Shown here piece after piece: positions 1 through 5,568 of a stretch of 5,750 nucleotides of DNA. The stretch is taken from NCBI GenBank assembly GCA_017993025.1, contig JAGONL010000051.1, forward strand, positions 1 through 5,750, given 5' to 3'. The notes beneath the pieces were generated by a model. That model had not been told where the DNA came from. It searched no databases and saw only the letters and a list, made by a program, of their open reading frames with translations. A program made the position numbers and the translations under genes. Each line of letters starts with the position of its first letter. The first letter of the stretch is position 1. The stretch is from Candidatus Saccharimonadota bacterium (GTDB lineage Bacteria > Patescibacteriota > Saccharimonadia > Saccharimonadales > SZUA-47).

Positions 1-1835
1 GGGGATGCAATCATAACCGTACCGTCATCTTTGATGTCAATTTCAGTTCCGCTCTCTGCTGTGATTCTCTGGATAGTTTCGCCACCCTTACCGATAATTT
101 CGCGGATTTTATCAGGGTTAATCTTTATTGATTCTACTCTTGGTGCGTATGGGCTCATGTCTTTTGGACCGCTAATAACAGATTGCATGTGCGCAAGTAT
201 TTCTGCTCGTCCTTCTCTACCCTGCTCTAGCGCTTTAGCCAAAATTTCAGTTGGTAGACCGTGCAGTTTCATGTCCATCTGAAGCGCTGTAATACCGTTT
301 TCAGTTCCAGTAACCTTAAAGTCCATGTCTCCGGCAAAATCCTCGGCATCAGCAATATCGCTTAATACGTATGGGGTATTGCCGTCTAACATTAGTCCCA
401 TAGCAATTCCGGATACCATTCTCTTTAATGGCACACCAGCGTCTAATAGTGCCAAGCATGATGAACATGTTGCCGCCATAGATGTTGAGCCATTTTGACT
501 CATAATTTCGGTGACCGAGCGTATAGCATATGGAAAGTCTGCCTCTTCGGGCAACATCGGCAGTAATGCTCGCTCAGCTAGGTAGCCATGGCCAATTTCT
601 CGGCGTCCTGGTGATCCTAATCGCTTTATCTCACCAACTGTCCAGCCTGGCGCATTGTAGTGGTGCATATAACGTCTTTCGCCGTCTCGCTCCATGGTGT
701 CTACGATTTGTGCATAATTAAGTGGTGCAAGAGTCACAATGTTCAGGGCCTGTGTAACCCCGCGAGTAAATATACTGGACCCGTGGGCTCTTGGTAGCAG
801 ACCAGTTTCGCTTGATAGCGGTCGTACTTGGTTCATTTTTCGGCCGTCAGGTCGAACTTGTTCTTCTACAATTCCTCTTCTAACCTCGGCGTGTACCGTC
901 ATCTGGAAAGCTTCGTTATAATCAGATTTAACCTCGGCAAACGTCTCCGCTGTTAGTTCATTTTCGAAGAACTCATGCATTTGTTCGCGAAGTTCATCTA
1001 TTTTCTTGTTTCTAAATGGGTAATCAACGCGCAAATCTTTTGTAAGCTTGCCTTTTGCCCAGGCGTCCACTGCTTTTTGTATCGATTCGTCGGGTTTAAC
1101 AAGCTCGTATTCTAGCTTACTCACACCAACTTTTTGAACTAATTCTTCTTGCAAAGCTATCGCTGGTTGCATTGCCTTGTGCGCAAATGTCATAGCTTCA
1201 ATCACTTGTGCCTCTGATACTTCGTTTGCACCAGCCTCAACCATCATGATGCCGTCTTTTGTACCAGCAACTACCAAATCAAGTGTGCTTGCGTCGTACT
1301 GCTCTGCGCTCATAAACGCCTGGTATTCACCAGCTTCATTAATTCCAACTCTTAGTCCAGCAACTGGGCCGTCAAATGGCGCACCAGTTAGCATTAAAGC
1401 AGCTGATGTTGCAATCATAGCAATCATATCTGGGCGGAAAGTTGGGTCGGTACTTAAAACTGTAGCAATTCCCTGAACTTCTTGGCGATAGCCTTTTGGC
1501 CAAAGCGGTCTAATAGGGCGATCAATGATTCTGCCAATCAGAATTGCTTCCTCGCTAGGCCGTCCTTCACGCTTGATAAATCTAGAACCACTTATTTTTC
1601 CTGCAGCGTATAGCTTTTCTTCGTAATCAATGCTTAATGGAAAATAATCCATCCCTTGCACTGGTCGGTTTCCAACCATTGCTGTTCCTAAGATAACTGT
1701 TTCACCGTAGCTGACGAGTACTGAAGCTGTGCTTCTAAAACCAAGTCGGTTAACCTCTAGTGTTAGAGTCTTGCCACAAAGTTCTGTGCTAACTGTTAAT
1801 ACATCTTTACCTAATGGGTTAATGATGTTTGACAT
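1..1835 (-). CDS. pnp: Polyribonucleotide nucleotidyltransferase (PNPase), 3' end cut by window edge
   Basis: PNPase is a phosphorolytic 3'-5' exoribonuclease that degrades mRNA to nucleoside diphosphates as a ring-shaped trimer in the cytoplasm. The minus strand reads open from ATG at 1835 to the left edge (611 complete codons; the family is about 700). The first RNase PH domain carries KREGRPSE (residues 88-95). The second starts near RPDGR (328-332) and has the phosphate-site NGSTSM (448-453). The catalytic set is D499, D505 and K507, in the DMDFK context typical of the family. A KH domain follows with IIGKGGE (GKGG at 582-585). The S1 RNA-binding domain must lie beyond the left edge. The start is supported by AAGGA 11 bases upstream and by the family-like N-terminus MSNIINPLGKDV. 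The gene lies downstream of rpsO, as in E. coli. No frameshift or lost active-site residue was seen. The identification is very secure. Confidence 0.97.
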   Translation of the reverse strand, partial: MSNIINPLGKDVLTVSTELCGKTLTLEVNRLGFRSTASVLVSYGETVILGTAMVGNRPVQGMDYFPLSIDYEEKLYAAGKISGSRFIKREGRPSEEAILIGRIIDRPIRPLWPKGYRQEVQGIATVLSTDPTFRPDMIAMIATSAALMLTGAPFDGPVAGLRVGINEAGEYQAFMSAEQYDASTLDLVVAGTKDGIMMVEAGANEVSEAQVIEAMTFAHKAMQPAIALQEELVQKVGVSKLEYELVKPDESIQKAVDAWAKGKLTKDLRVDYPFRNKKIDELREQMHEFFENELTAETFAEVKSDYNEAFQMTVHAEVRRGIVEEQVRPDGRKMNQVRPLSSETGLLPRAHGSSIFTRGVTQALNIVTLAPLNYAQIVDTMERDGERRYMHHYNAPGWTVGEIKRLGSPGRREIGHGYLAERALLPMLPEEADFPYAIRSVTEIMSQNGSTSMAATCSSCLALLDAGVPLKRMVSGIAMGLMLDGNTPYVLSDIADAEDFAGDMDFKVTGTENGITALQMDMKLHGLPTEILAKALEQGREGRAEILAHMQSVISGPKDMSPYAPRVESIKINPDKIREIIGKGGETIQRITAESGTEIDIKDDGTVMIAS

Positions 1836-1846
1836 ATATATTTAAA

Positions 1847-1851
1847 TCCTT
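1847..1851 (-). promoter_or_regulatory. Shine-Dalgarno site of pnp
   Basis: AAGGA on the minus strand, 11 bases before the ATG at 1835. The spacing is slightly long but identical to that of rpsT in this window. It fixes the pnp start. Confidence 0.7.
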
Positions 1852-1865
1852 TTCTTTCAGAGTGT

Positions 1866-1923
1866 TCAGTAACAGGGATCAGATTGCGACTTTTGTATCG
1901 CGCAAGCTGTGCTCCACTACTGA
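1866..1923 (-). promoter_or_regulatory. Long imperfect hairpin in the pnp leader
   Basis: On the minus strand TCAGTA (1923-1918) pairs perfectly with TACTGA (1871-1866). After a one-sided 7-base bulge, ACAG (1910-1907) pairs with CTGT (1875-1872), stacked directly on the first stem. Above an internal loop, TTGCG (1905-1901) pairs with CGCAA (1888-1884) around a 12-base loop. The structure ends 15 bases before the pnp Shine-Dalgarno site. In E. coli a leader stem-loop cleaved by RNase III mediates PNPase autocontrol. That this hairpin has a similar job is inference; the pairing itself is visible. Confidence 0.45.
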
Positions 1924-2054
1924 TTAATACACCCTCTTATTATTTTCTTCTACCCACGTGCTGTTGAATGTTAGTACGTGCGTCAAAAGAAACTAATTTA
2001 CCTATATTTTAGTATCTTAGGTTGATAATTTCGATGCAGTTTGGTTGTTCTTTT

Positions 2055-2100
2055 CGAGAACCGAGAGAGGCGTATTTTTTAATACGACGACCGAGTCTCG
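2055..2100 (-). other. Stem-loop just downstream of rpsO
   Basis: On the minus strand CGTATT (2086-2081) and AATACG (2076-2071) form a 6-bp stem around AAAA, and CGAGA (2100-2096) can pair with TCTCG (2059-2055) as an outer stem across an internal loop. It lies 28 bases after the rpsO stop. No U-run follows, so it does not look like an intrinsic terminator. It could be a 3'-end stabiliser of rpsO mRNA or a processing site between rpsO and pnp. The rest of the 292-base gap between these genes holds no ORF and no convincing promoter that I can find, so pnp is probably read from the rpsO or truB transcript. Confidence 0.35.
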
Positions 2101-2127
2101 CAGAAAAAACGGCCAAAATGCGCGAAA

Positions 2128-2391
2128 TTAGCGCCTAAGACCCAGTTTTTTAATGAGCGTAAGGTAAGCTGTAGTATCCTTCGAAGCTAAATACCTAAGT
2201 AACTTCTTTCGTCGTCCTACCATTACTAGCAAACCACGGCGTGCCATGTGGTCTTTTTTGTTAACTTTTAGATGCTCTGTCAGTTCGTTAATATGAGCAG
2301 TTAGCGCAGTTATCTGCACTGTTGGTGAGCCTGTGTCTACTACTTCTGCTTTTGCACCTTTAACGGCGGTTTTCTCTTTAGTTTCAGTCAT
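2128..2391 (-). CDS. rpsO: Small ribosomal subunit protein uS15
   Basis: S15 is a primary-binding protein of the 30S platform that binds the 16S rRNA three-way junction and contacts the 23S rRNA. The 87-residue product (E. coli 89) shows the family landmarks: DTGSPTVQ (19-26), the helix [24 protein letters not shown] (45-55), [10 protein letters not shown] (59-68) and the C-terminal IKKLGLRR. I chose the ATG at 2391. An in-frame TTG at 2403 would lengthen it by four residues, but it overlaps the -10 box and so would not be transcribed. There is no Shine-Dalgarno sequence; the predicted transcript starts only a few bases before the ATG. truB ends 23 bases upstream and pnp follows 292 bases downstream, which is the conserved operon order. 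The first 15 residues are variable and Lys-rich. Confidence 0.96.
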   Translation of the reverse strand: MTETKEKTAVKGAKAEVVDTGSPTVQITALTAHINELTEHLKVNKKDHMARRGLLVMVGRRKKLLRYLASKDTTAYLTLIKKLGLRR

Positions 2392-2402
2392 TGTTGGAAG
2401 CA

Positions 2403-2431
2403 ATTATAGCACGCCTACTCTGTTGTTGCAA
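2403..2431 (-). promoter_or_regulatory. Promoter of rpsO, overlapping the end of truB
   Basis: On the minus strand TTGCAA (2431-2426) is followed by a 17-base spacer and a perfect TATAAT (2408-2403). The -35 box lies in the last codons of truB and the spacer contains its TAG stop. The expected transcription start is around 2394-2396, only 3-5 bases before the rpsO ATG, giving a nearly leaderless mRNA. Confidence 0.75.
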
Positions 2432-3113
2432 CGCTTTTTTGCAAATACTCATCTGTCAGGTCTGAAACCGCTAGAGCTTCATCGACGCTATATTCACCTA
2501 TCGATGTACGTCTTAACGCCGATAAATAGCCCCCACACCCCAATTTTTCACCCAAATCTCGGGCCAAACTTCTGATATACGTACCAGAGGAAACATGACA
2601 TTTGAAACTAACTTTGTTGCTCCTTGCTTCAATGTCATCAATACTATATATAGTAACTTTTCGGAGTTTTAACTCTGCTTTTTCACCCTTCCGCGCTATT
2701 TCGTAAGCTTTCTGGCCATTTAATTTTATAGCGCTGTACTGTGGTGGCATTTGCTCTAACTCCCCCACAAAAGAGTTTAATGCATCGGCTATTTCTTCCT
2801 TTCCTGTCTTCATACTTCGTACATCGTACCCCGTACTTACCAGAACTCCTTCTGCATCATCCGTGTCGCTGACTGCACCCAAAGTAACTTCTGCCTCGTA
2901 GACTTTATCCTTTTTCATGAAAGAATCTTGTTGCTTAGTCATATTACCGGCCAGAACTATCAAAAGCCCGGTTGCCATAGGGTCTAAAGTGCCTGCATGG
3001 CCAACCTTTATCTTTTTATTACCAGTTATCCGACGTAAATTCCCACGAATCTTAGCCACAACATCAAAACTAGTCCAACCTATAGGCTTATCAACAAGTA
3101 TTACTCCATCCAT
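2415..3113 (-). CDS. truB: tRNA pseudouridine(55) synthase TruB, short form
   Basis: TruB isomerises U55 of tRNA to pseudouridine in the T-loop. The 232-residue protein begins MDGVILVDKPIGWTSFDVV and carries the family motif KVGHAGTLDPMATGLL with the catalytic aspartate at D44. The conserved active-site tyrosine is Y72 (KVYEAEVTLG), followed by MPPQYSAIKLNGQKAYE (122-138) and SSGTYIRSLARDLGE with R181. It ends soon after LRRTSIGEYSV, so the C-terminal PUA-like domain of the roughly 300-residue E. coli and Bacillus enzymes is absent. This short form is complete, since it ends at a normal TAG. The ATG at 3113 has no Shine-Dalgarno sequence, and a TATACT box sits just upstream. A second ATG three bases downstream is out of frame. 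rpsO follows after 23 bases. The catalytic domain is intact, so activity is expected. Confidence 0.95.
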   Translation of the reverse strand: MDGVILVDKPIGWTSFDVVAKIRGNLRRITGNKKIKVGHAGTLDPMATGLLIVLAGNMTKQQDSFMKKDKVYEAEVTLGAVSDTDDAEGVLVSTGYDVRSMKTGKEEIADALNSFVGELEQMPPQYSAIKLNGQKAYEIARKGEKAELKLRKVTIYSIDDIEARSNKVSFKCHVSSGTYIRSLARDLGEKLGCGGYLSALRRTSIGEYSVDEALAVSDLTDEYLQKSVATTE

Positions 3114-3120
3114 ATAGGTA

Positions 3121-3126
3121 AGTATA
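3121..3126 (-). promoter_or_regulatory. Candidate -10 box of truB (leaderless start)
   Basis: TATACT on the minus strand ends 7 bases before the truB ATG, so transcription would begin at or within a base of the start codon. I find no good -35 at 16-18 bases (best is CTGATG or TGATGT), so support is only moderate. The surrounding gap 3114-3190 shows nothing else. Confidence 0.4.
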
Positions 3127-3190
3127 GTGCAACTAACTATTAAACATCAGCTATTTCCAAATCTACACATTTTCCGTATATCCACGTACA

Positions 3191-3334
3191 AATTCTAAGC
3201 ACTAAATACTAAATTCTAAAAACTAGAACTTAAATACTAAAATGCAAACAAAGGCCGTGCATTTTCTATACTTTTTTTAATTTTAATTTTTAGTGCTTGT
3301 TTAGAATTTAGTGCTTAGAATTTAGGATTTTTAG
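3191..3334. repeat. Inverted array of degenerate 7-bp units with central hairpin
   Basis: The left arm (3193-3241) can be cut into seven consecutive heptads: TTCTAAG, CACTAAA, TACTAAA, TTCTAAA, AACTAGA, ACTTAAA, TACTAAA. The right arm (3289-3334) shows the complementary pattern: TTTAGTG, then after four bases TTTAGAA, TTTAGTG, CTTAGAA, TTTAGGA. A perfect 17-bp inverted repeat joins the arms (3191-3207 and 3306-3322). In the centre AAAATGCA (3239-3246) pairs with TGCATTTT (3258-3265) around an 11-base loop, followed by a T-rich stretch. The element fills most of the gap between the DHH-like gene and truB and contains no ORF. It could be a slipped-replication repeat, a small non-autonomous element or a structured 3' end of the upstream gene. 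Its role is unknown. Confidence 0.8.
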
Positions 3335-3337
3335 TTC

Positions 3338-4969
3338 CTATTGCTGTGGGTTCAAAAAAGGATTAGAGTTTTTGCCGTCAGCGTCAAAAAACTGTGGTTG
3401 CGCCGGTGCCTGTGGCATAAGTGGTGGTGGTACAGTAGGAGGTGCTGTAGGGTTGATAACAGTTGGTGTTGGCTGAGCAAGTGGCTGAGTCTGAGGAGTA
3501 GCTACAGGGGGTTCTTGATGAACTTCTTCTGGCTTCTTCTCTTCTTCTACGCTTTTTTCTTCTTTCGGTGCTTCCGACTCAGTTTTTTCTATTACTGGTT
3601 GAGCTGGTCTGCTGGTGCCCAAAAAGTCATCTACATATTTATCATCGTTTTCTTCAACGTGGGGACTTGCTACTTTTTTTTCTAAATCACTAAGCGTTTG
3701 CGTTGGTTGAGCCGGCGTCGCGACAATTTCTTCTACTTTTTGTTCATCTTTGGCGGGCACTTCGACCGCTTGCTCAACTACCGTTGCTGGTTCTTCGAGT
3801 TTTGGTCGCTCTTCAATCTTCTCTACCACTTCTTCTTGCGCTTCCTCAGCAGGAAGTGGTTGAAGAACCATTTGTTTGTGCTCTGCTAGCGCCGGTTCAG
3901 TGGTGGAACTTGCATATGAACCTGGACTATTATTGCCTTCGAACAAAGGCTGAACAGCTCGTGCCCCGCTATCATCAAGTCCGTAGAGTGCCGGTTGTTG
4001 CTGAGTTTGAATAAACGAACGGTTCATCACCGCAGGAGAATCGAGCGGTTCTTCTTGTGAAACAGCAGGCAACTCTTGTTCTTTAGGAAGTTCTAGATTG
4101 CCGTTGTCATCTATGTGTATATTTTGTATTTCATCCTCATCATGACTTATTTCAAGTGCCCCGTCATCACTTACTGGGGTTTCGTAGCTTTCTTCATGGC
4201 TTTGCACTTCTGGTATGTTCACTGCTTCTTCGAGTTTTTCGGCAATAAGTTGCTGGTTTGCACCTGACGCCATCAACATAGAACTAATAGACAACACTGC
4301 AGGTGTAGTGTTTTCATTCCTAAACCTATCCGTCTCGGCAACAATTCCGGTCATCAGCGCCGTGGCAATCTGCCCATCCATAACGTTTTCGCCCATAAGT
4401 GGGGCAATACTGGCTACCATTTCTGAAACACTGCTAGCTTTGGCTTCTTGCCAATTTACTGCACCGATTTGGCTAATCGACTCATGTTTTGTTAGCGCAA
4501 CAACAACCGCATCGTGCAAAATCCTACCGTGAGCTGTAACCGCTTGGTCAAAATCCTCTTTTGTAACAACCCCAAGAGCAACAACCGCGTCGACATTAAA
4601 GTCGCCTTGGCTAAACTCTAGGTCTCGCTCACTAATAGACGTTTTATAAGGAGTAATAAATATCCGTACTACATTATCTTCTACTTTGTAGCGCAGTTTG
4701 TCGGCTTTTGACTTATCTAGAGCAATAATGAAATCACGAAGTGAATCGGTTGTGTTATCTATAGCCATTTCTGGTTGCAAAAATTCCAGGGTCGAGGGCA
4801 CCCTACCACTAAACACCGTGATGGCGTGCTTGTTCATATGGTTCAAAATCAGAGTCAACCCTATTGCAGCCGTCAGTTCGTCTACAGAGGGGTTATTTTT
4901 AACAGTAACCAATACATTATTGGAGTCCTTGAGTATTTTTACGACTTGGTCGGCATTTGGGTTTTGCAT
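3338..4969 (-). CDS. Degenerate DHH phosphoesterase-like protein with long Pro/Glu-rich C-terminal tail
   Basis: Residues about 10-250 resemble the N-terminal domain of DHH/NrnA-type phosphoesterases, which hydrolyse nanoRNA, pAp or cyclic dinucleotides. The match is best at AKASSVSEMVASIAPLMG (176-193) and IATALMTGIVAETDRFRNENTTP (201-223). The metal-binding motifs look eroded: motif I is NNPSVDEL (25-32), keeping only D30; motif II reads VVALGVV (129-135) where an Asp is expected; the DHH triad region reads LTKHES (159-164); and motif IV has GIVAETDRF where the family has D-T-G. Residues 251-543 are low-complexity, rich in Glu, Pro, Gln and Ala, with no membrane segment, and end in a Pro-rich stretch then FFDADGKNSNPFLNPQQ. 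A small conserved-looking island, TLSDLEKKVASPHVEE, lies at 425-440. The ATG at 4969 has no Shine-Dalgarno sequence but a good promoter. It is probably a nucleotide-binding or scaffold protein, not an enzyme. The fold call is fairly safe; the function is unknown. Confidence 0.75.
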   Translation of the reverse strand: MQNPNADQVVKILKDSNNVLVTVKNNPSVDELTAAIGLTLILNHMNKHAITVFSGRVPSTLEFLQPEMAIDNTTDSLRDFIIALDKSKADKLRYKVEDNVVRIFITPYKTSISERDLEFSQGDFNVDAVVALGVVTKEDFDQAVTAHGRILHDAVVVALTKHESISQIGAVNWQEAKASSVSEMVASIAPLMGENVMDGQIATALMTGIVAETDRFRNENTTPAVLSISSMLMASGANQQLIAEKLEEAVNIPEVQSHEESYETPVSDDGALEISHDEDEIQNIHIDDNGNLELPKEQELPAVSQEEPLDSPAVMNRSFIQTQQQPALYGLDDSGARAVQPLFEGNNSPGSYASSTTEPALAEHKQMVLQPLPAEEAQEEVVEKIEERPKLEEPATVVEQAVEVPAKDEQKVEEIVATPAQPTQTLSDLEKKVASPHVEENDDKYVDDFLGTSRPAQPVIEKTESEAPKEEKSVEEEKKPEEVHQEPPVATPQTQPLAQPTPTVINPTAPPTVPPPLMPQAPAQPQFFDADGKNSNPFLNPQQ

Positions 4970-5010
4970 GTTATTTTTTGAGTAGTTTTGATTTTATCGC
5001 TTACGTTTAT

Positions 5011-5040
5011 AATATACCATAATTTTAATCTTTGTGTCTA
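5011..5040 (-). promoter_or_regulatory. Promoter of the DHH-like gene
   Basis: On the minus strand TAGACA (5040-5035) is followed by an 18-base spacer and TATATT (5016-5011), preceded by TGG as an extended -10. The predicted start near 5004 gives a leader of about 35 bases, A-rich and without a Shine-Dalgarno sequence. It is back-to-back with the rpsT promoter. Confidence 0.6.
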
Positions 5041-5068
5041 TAGTTTTTATGATATTCTACACAATCTG

Positions 5069-5097
5069 TTTACTTCTTTAGATAACTTCGGTATAAT
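5069..5097 (+). promoter_or_regulatory. Promoter of rpsT
   Basis: TTTACT (5069-5074), a 17-base spacer and a perfect TATAAT (5092-5097). The expected start near 5104 gives a leader of about 64 bases containing the rpsT ribosome-binding site. An ATG at 5101 would sit before the start of transcription. Confidence 0.7.
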
Positions 5098-5150
5098 TAC
5101 ATGAAATTAGCAAATATTAATAACAATTTTCTAGGATATCCCAGAAAACT

Positions 5151-5156
5151 AAGGAG
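5151..5156 (+). promoter_or_regulatory. Shine-Dalgarno site of rpsT
   Basis: AAGGAG, 11 bases before the ATG at 5168. It is the strongest ribosome-binding site in the window and fixes the rpsT start. Confidence 0.8.
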
Positions 5157-5167
5157 ACTATCAACAA

Positions 5168-5554
5168 ATGCCAATTATCAAATCAGCTAAAAAGCGTGTA
5201 AGAGTAGCTGAAAAGCAAAGCACACAGAACGCAAAAACAAAGCGTTCACTTCGTGAAAGCGTCAAAGCCTTTACCACTTCCCTAACCGCTAAAAAAGATA
5301 CGACTAAAGCTCAGGCAGAAGCCTACAGCGCCATCGACACAGCTGTTAAAAAAGGTGTTATCAGCAAGAACAAAGCCGCTCGCAAGAAAAGCCAGCTTAA
5401 CAAAGCATCAAAATCTGCAGGAACAACAAAAGCCGGCACAAAAGTAGCTAAAAAAGCACCAGCTAAAGCAGTCGTCAAACCAGCTCCTAAGAAAGCTGTA
5501 GCGAAGAAATCCCCAGCGACTAAAAAACCAGCAGCTAAAAAAACCCAGAAGTGA
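5168..5554 (+). CDS. rpsT: Small ribosomal subunit protein bS20 with lysine-rich C-terminal extension
   Basis: S20 is a helical primary-binding protein that holds the 5' and 3' minor domains of 16S rRNA together. Residues 1-85 have S20 features: MPIIKSAKKRVRVAEKQ, NAKTKRSLRESVKAF (21-35), the central helix with AYSAIDTAVKKGVISKNKAARKKSQLNK (52-79). The family is usually 85-90 residues; this one has 128. The extra part, about 86-128, is almost only Lys, Ala, Pro, Thr and Val, with repeated AKK, PKK and PAxK units and 15 lysines in 43 residues, resembling histone-H1-like tails. The tail is in the same frame with a normal TGA and no sign of frameshift. The start is set by AAGGAG 11 bases upstream. 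A promoter lies 71-99 bases upstream, and a GIY-YIG gene follows after 14 bases with no terminator between. Confidence 0.92.
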   Translation: MPIIKSAKKRVRVAEKQSTQNAKTKRSLRESVKAFTTSLTAKKDTTKAQAEAYSAIDTAVKKGVISKNKAARKKSQLNKASKSAGTTKAGTKVAKKAPAKAVVKPAPKKAVAKKSPATKKPAAKKTQK

Positions 5555-5568
5555 GCCTTTGACCAATT

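Noticed and set aside
31..1476. Four plus-strand open frames at 31-282, 530-721, 739-921 and 1177-1476
   Set aside because: They lie antisense inside pnp, have no family-like sequence and are explained by its reading frame.
1975..1990. TTGACG as a -35 box for pnp on the minus strand
   Set aside because: No acceptable -10 hexamer occurs 16-18 bases downstream.
2104..2134. Intrinsic terminator after rpsO (GCGC/GCGC hairpin and a T6 run on the minus strand)
   Set aside because: The stem is only 4 bp and the T-run begins 10 bases after it, which does not fit a working terminator.
2392..2403. TTG at 2403 as an upstream start of rpsO
   Set aside because: It overlaps the TATAAT box, so it would lie upstream of the predicted transcript start.
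2333..2575. Plus-strand open frame across the rpsO/truB junction
   Set aside because: It overlaps two certain genes antisense and has no ribosome-binding site.
3191..3334. CRISPR array or true telomere
   Set aside because: Units are 7 bp, degenerate and without unique spacers; the site is internal and flanked by normal genes.
3341..4985. Plus-strand open frames opposite the DHH-like gene
   Set aside because: Their Phe/Leu/Trp-rich or compositionally skewed products mirror the Pro/Glu-rich tail and N-domain on the minus strand; no start signals.
5101..5190. A 29-codon frame from ATG 5101 running into the start of rpsT
   Set aside because: The ATG lies between the -10 box and the expected transcription start, and has no ribosome-binding site.
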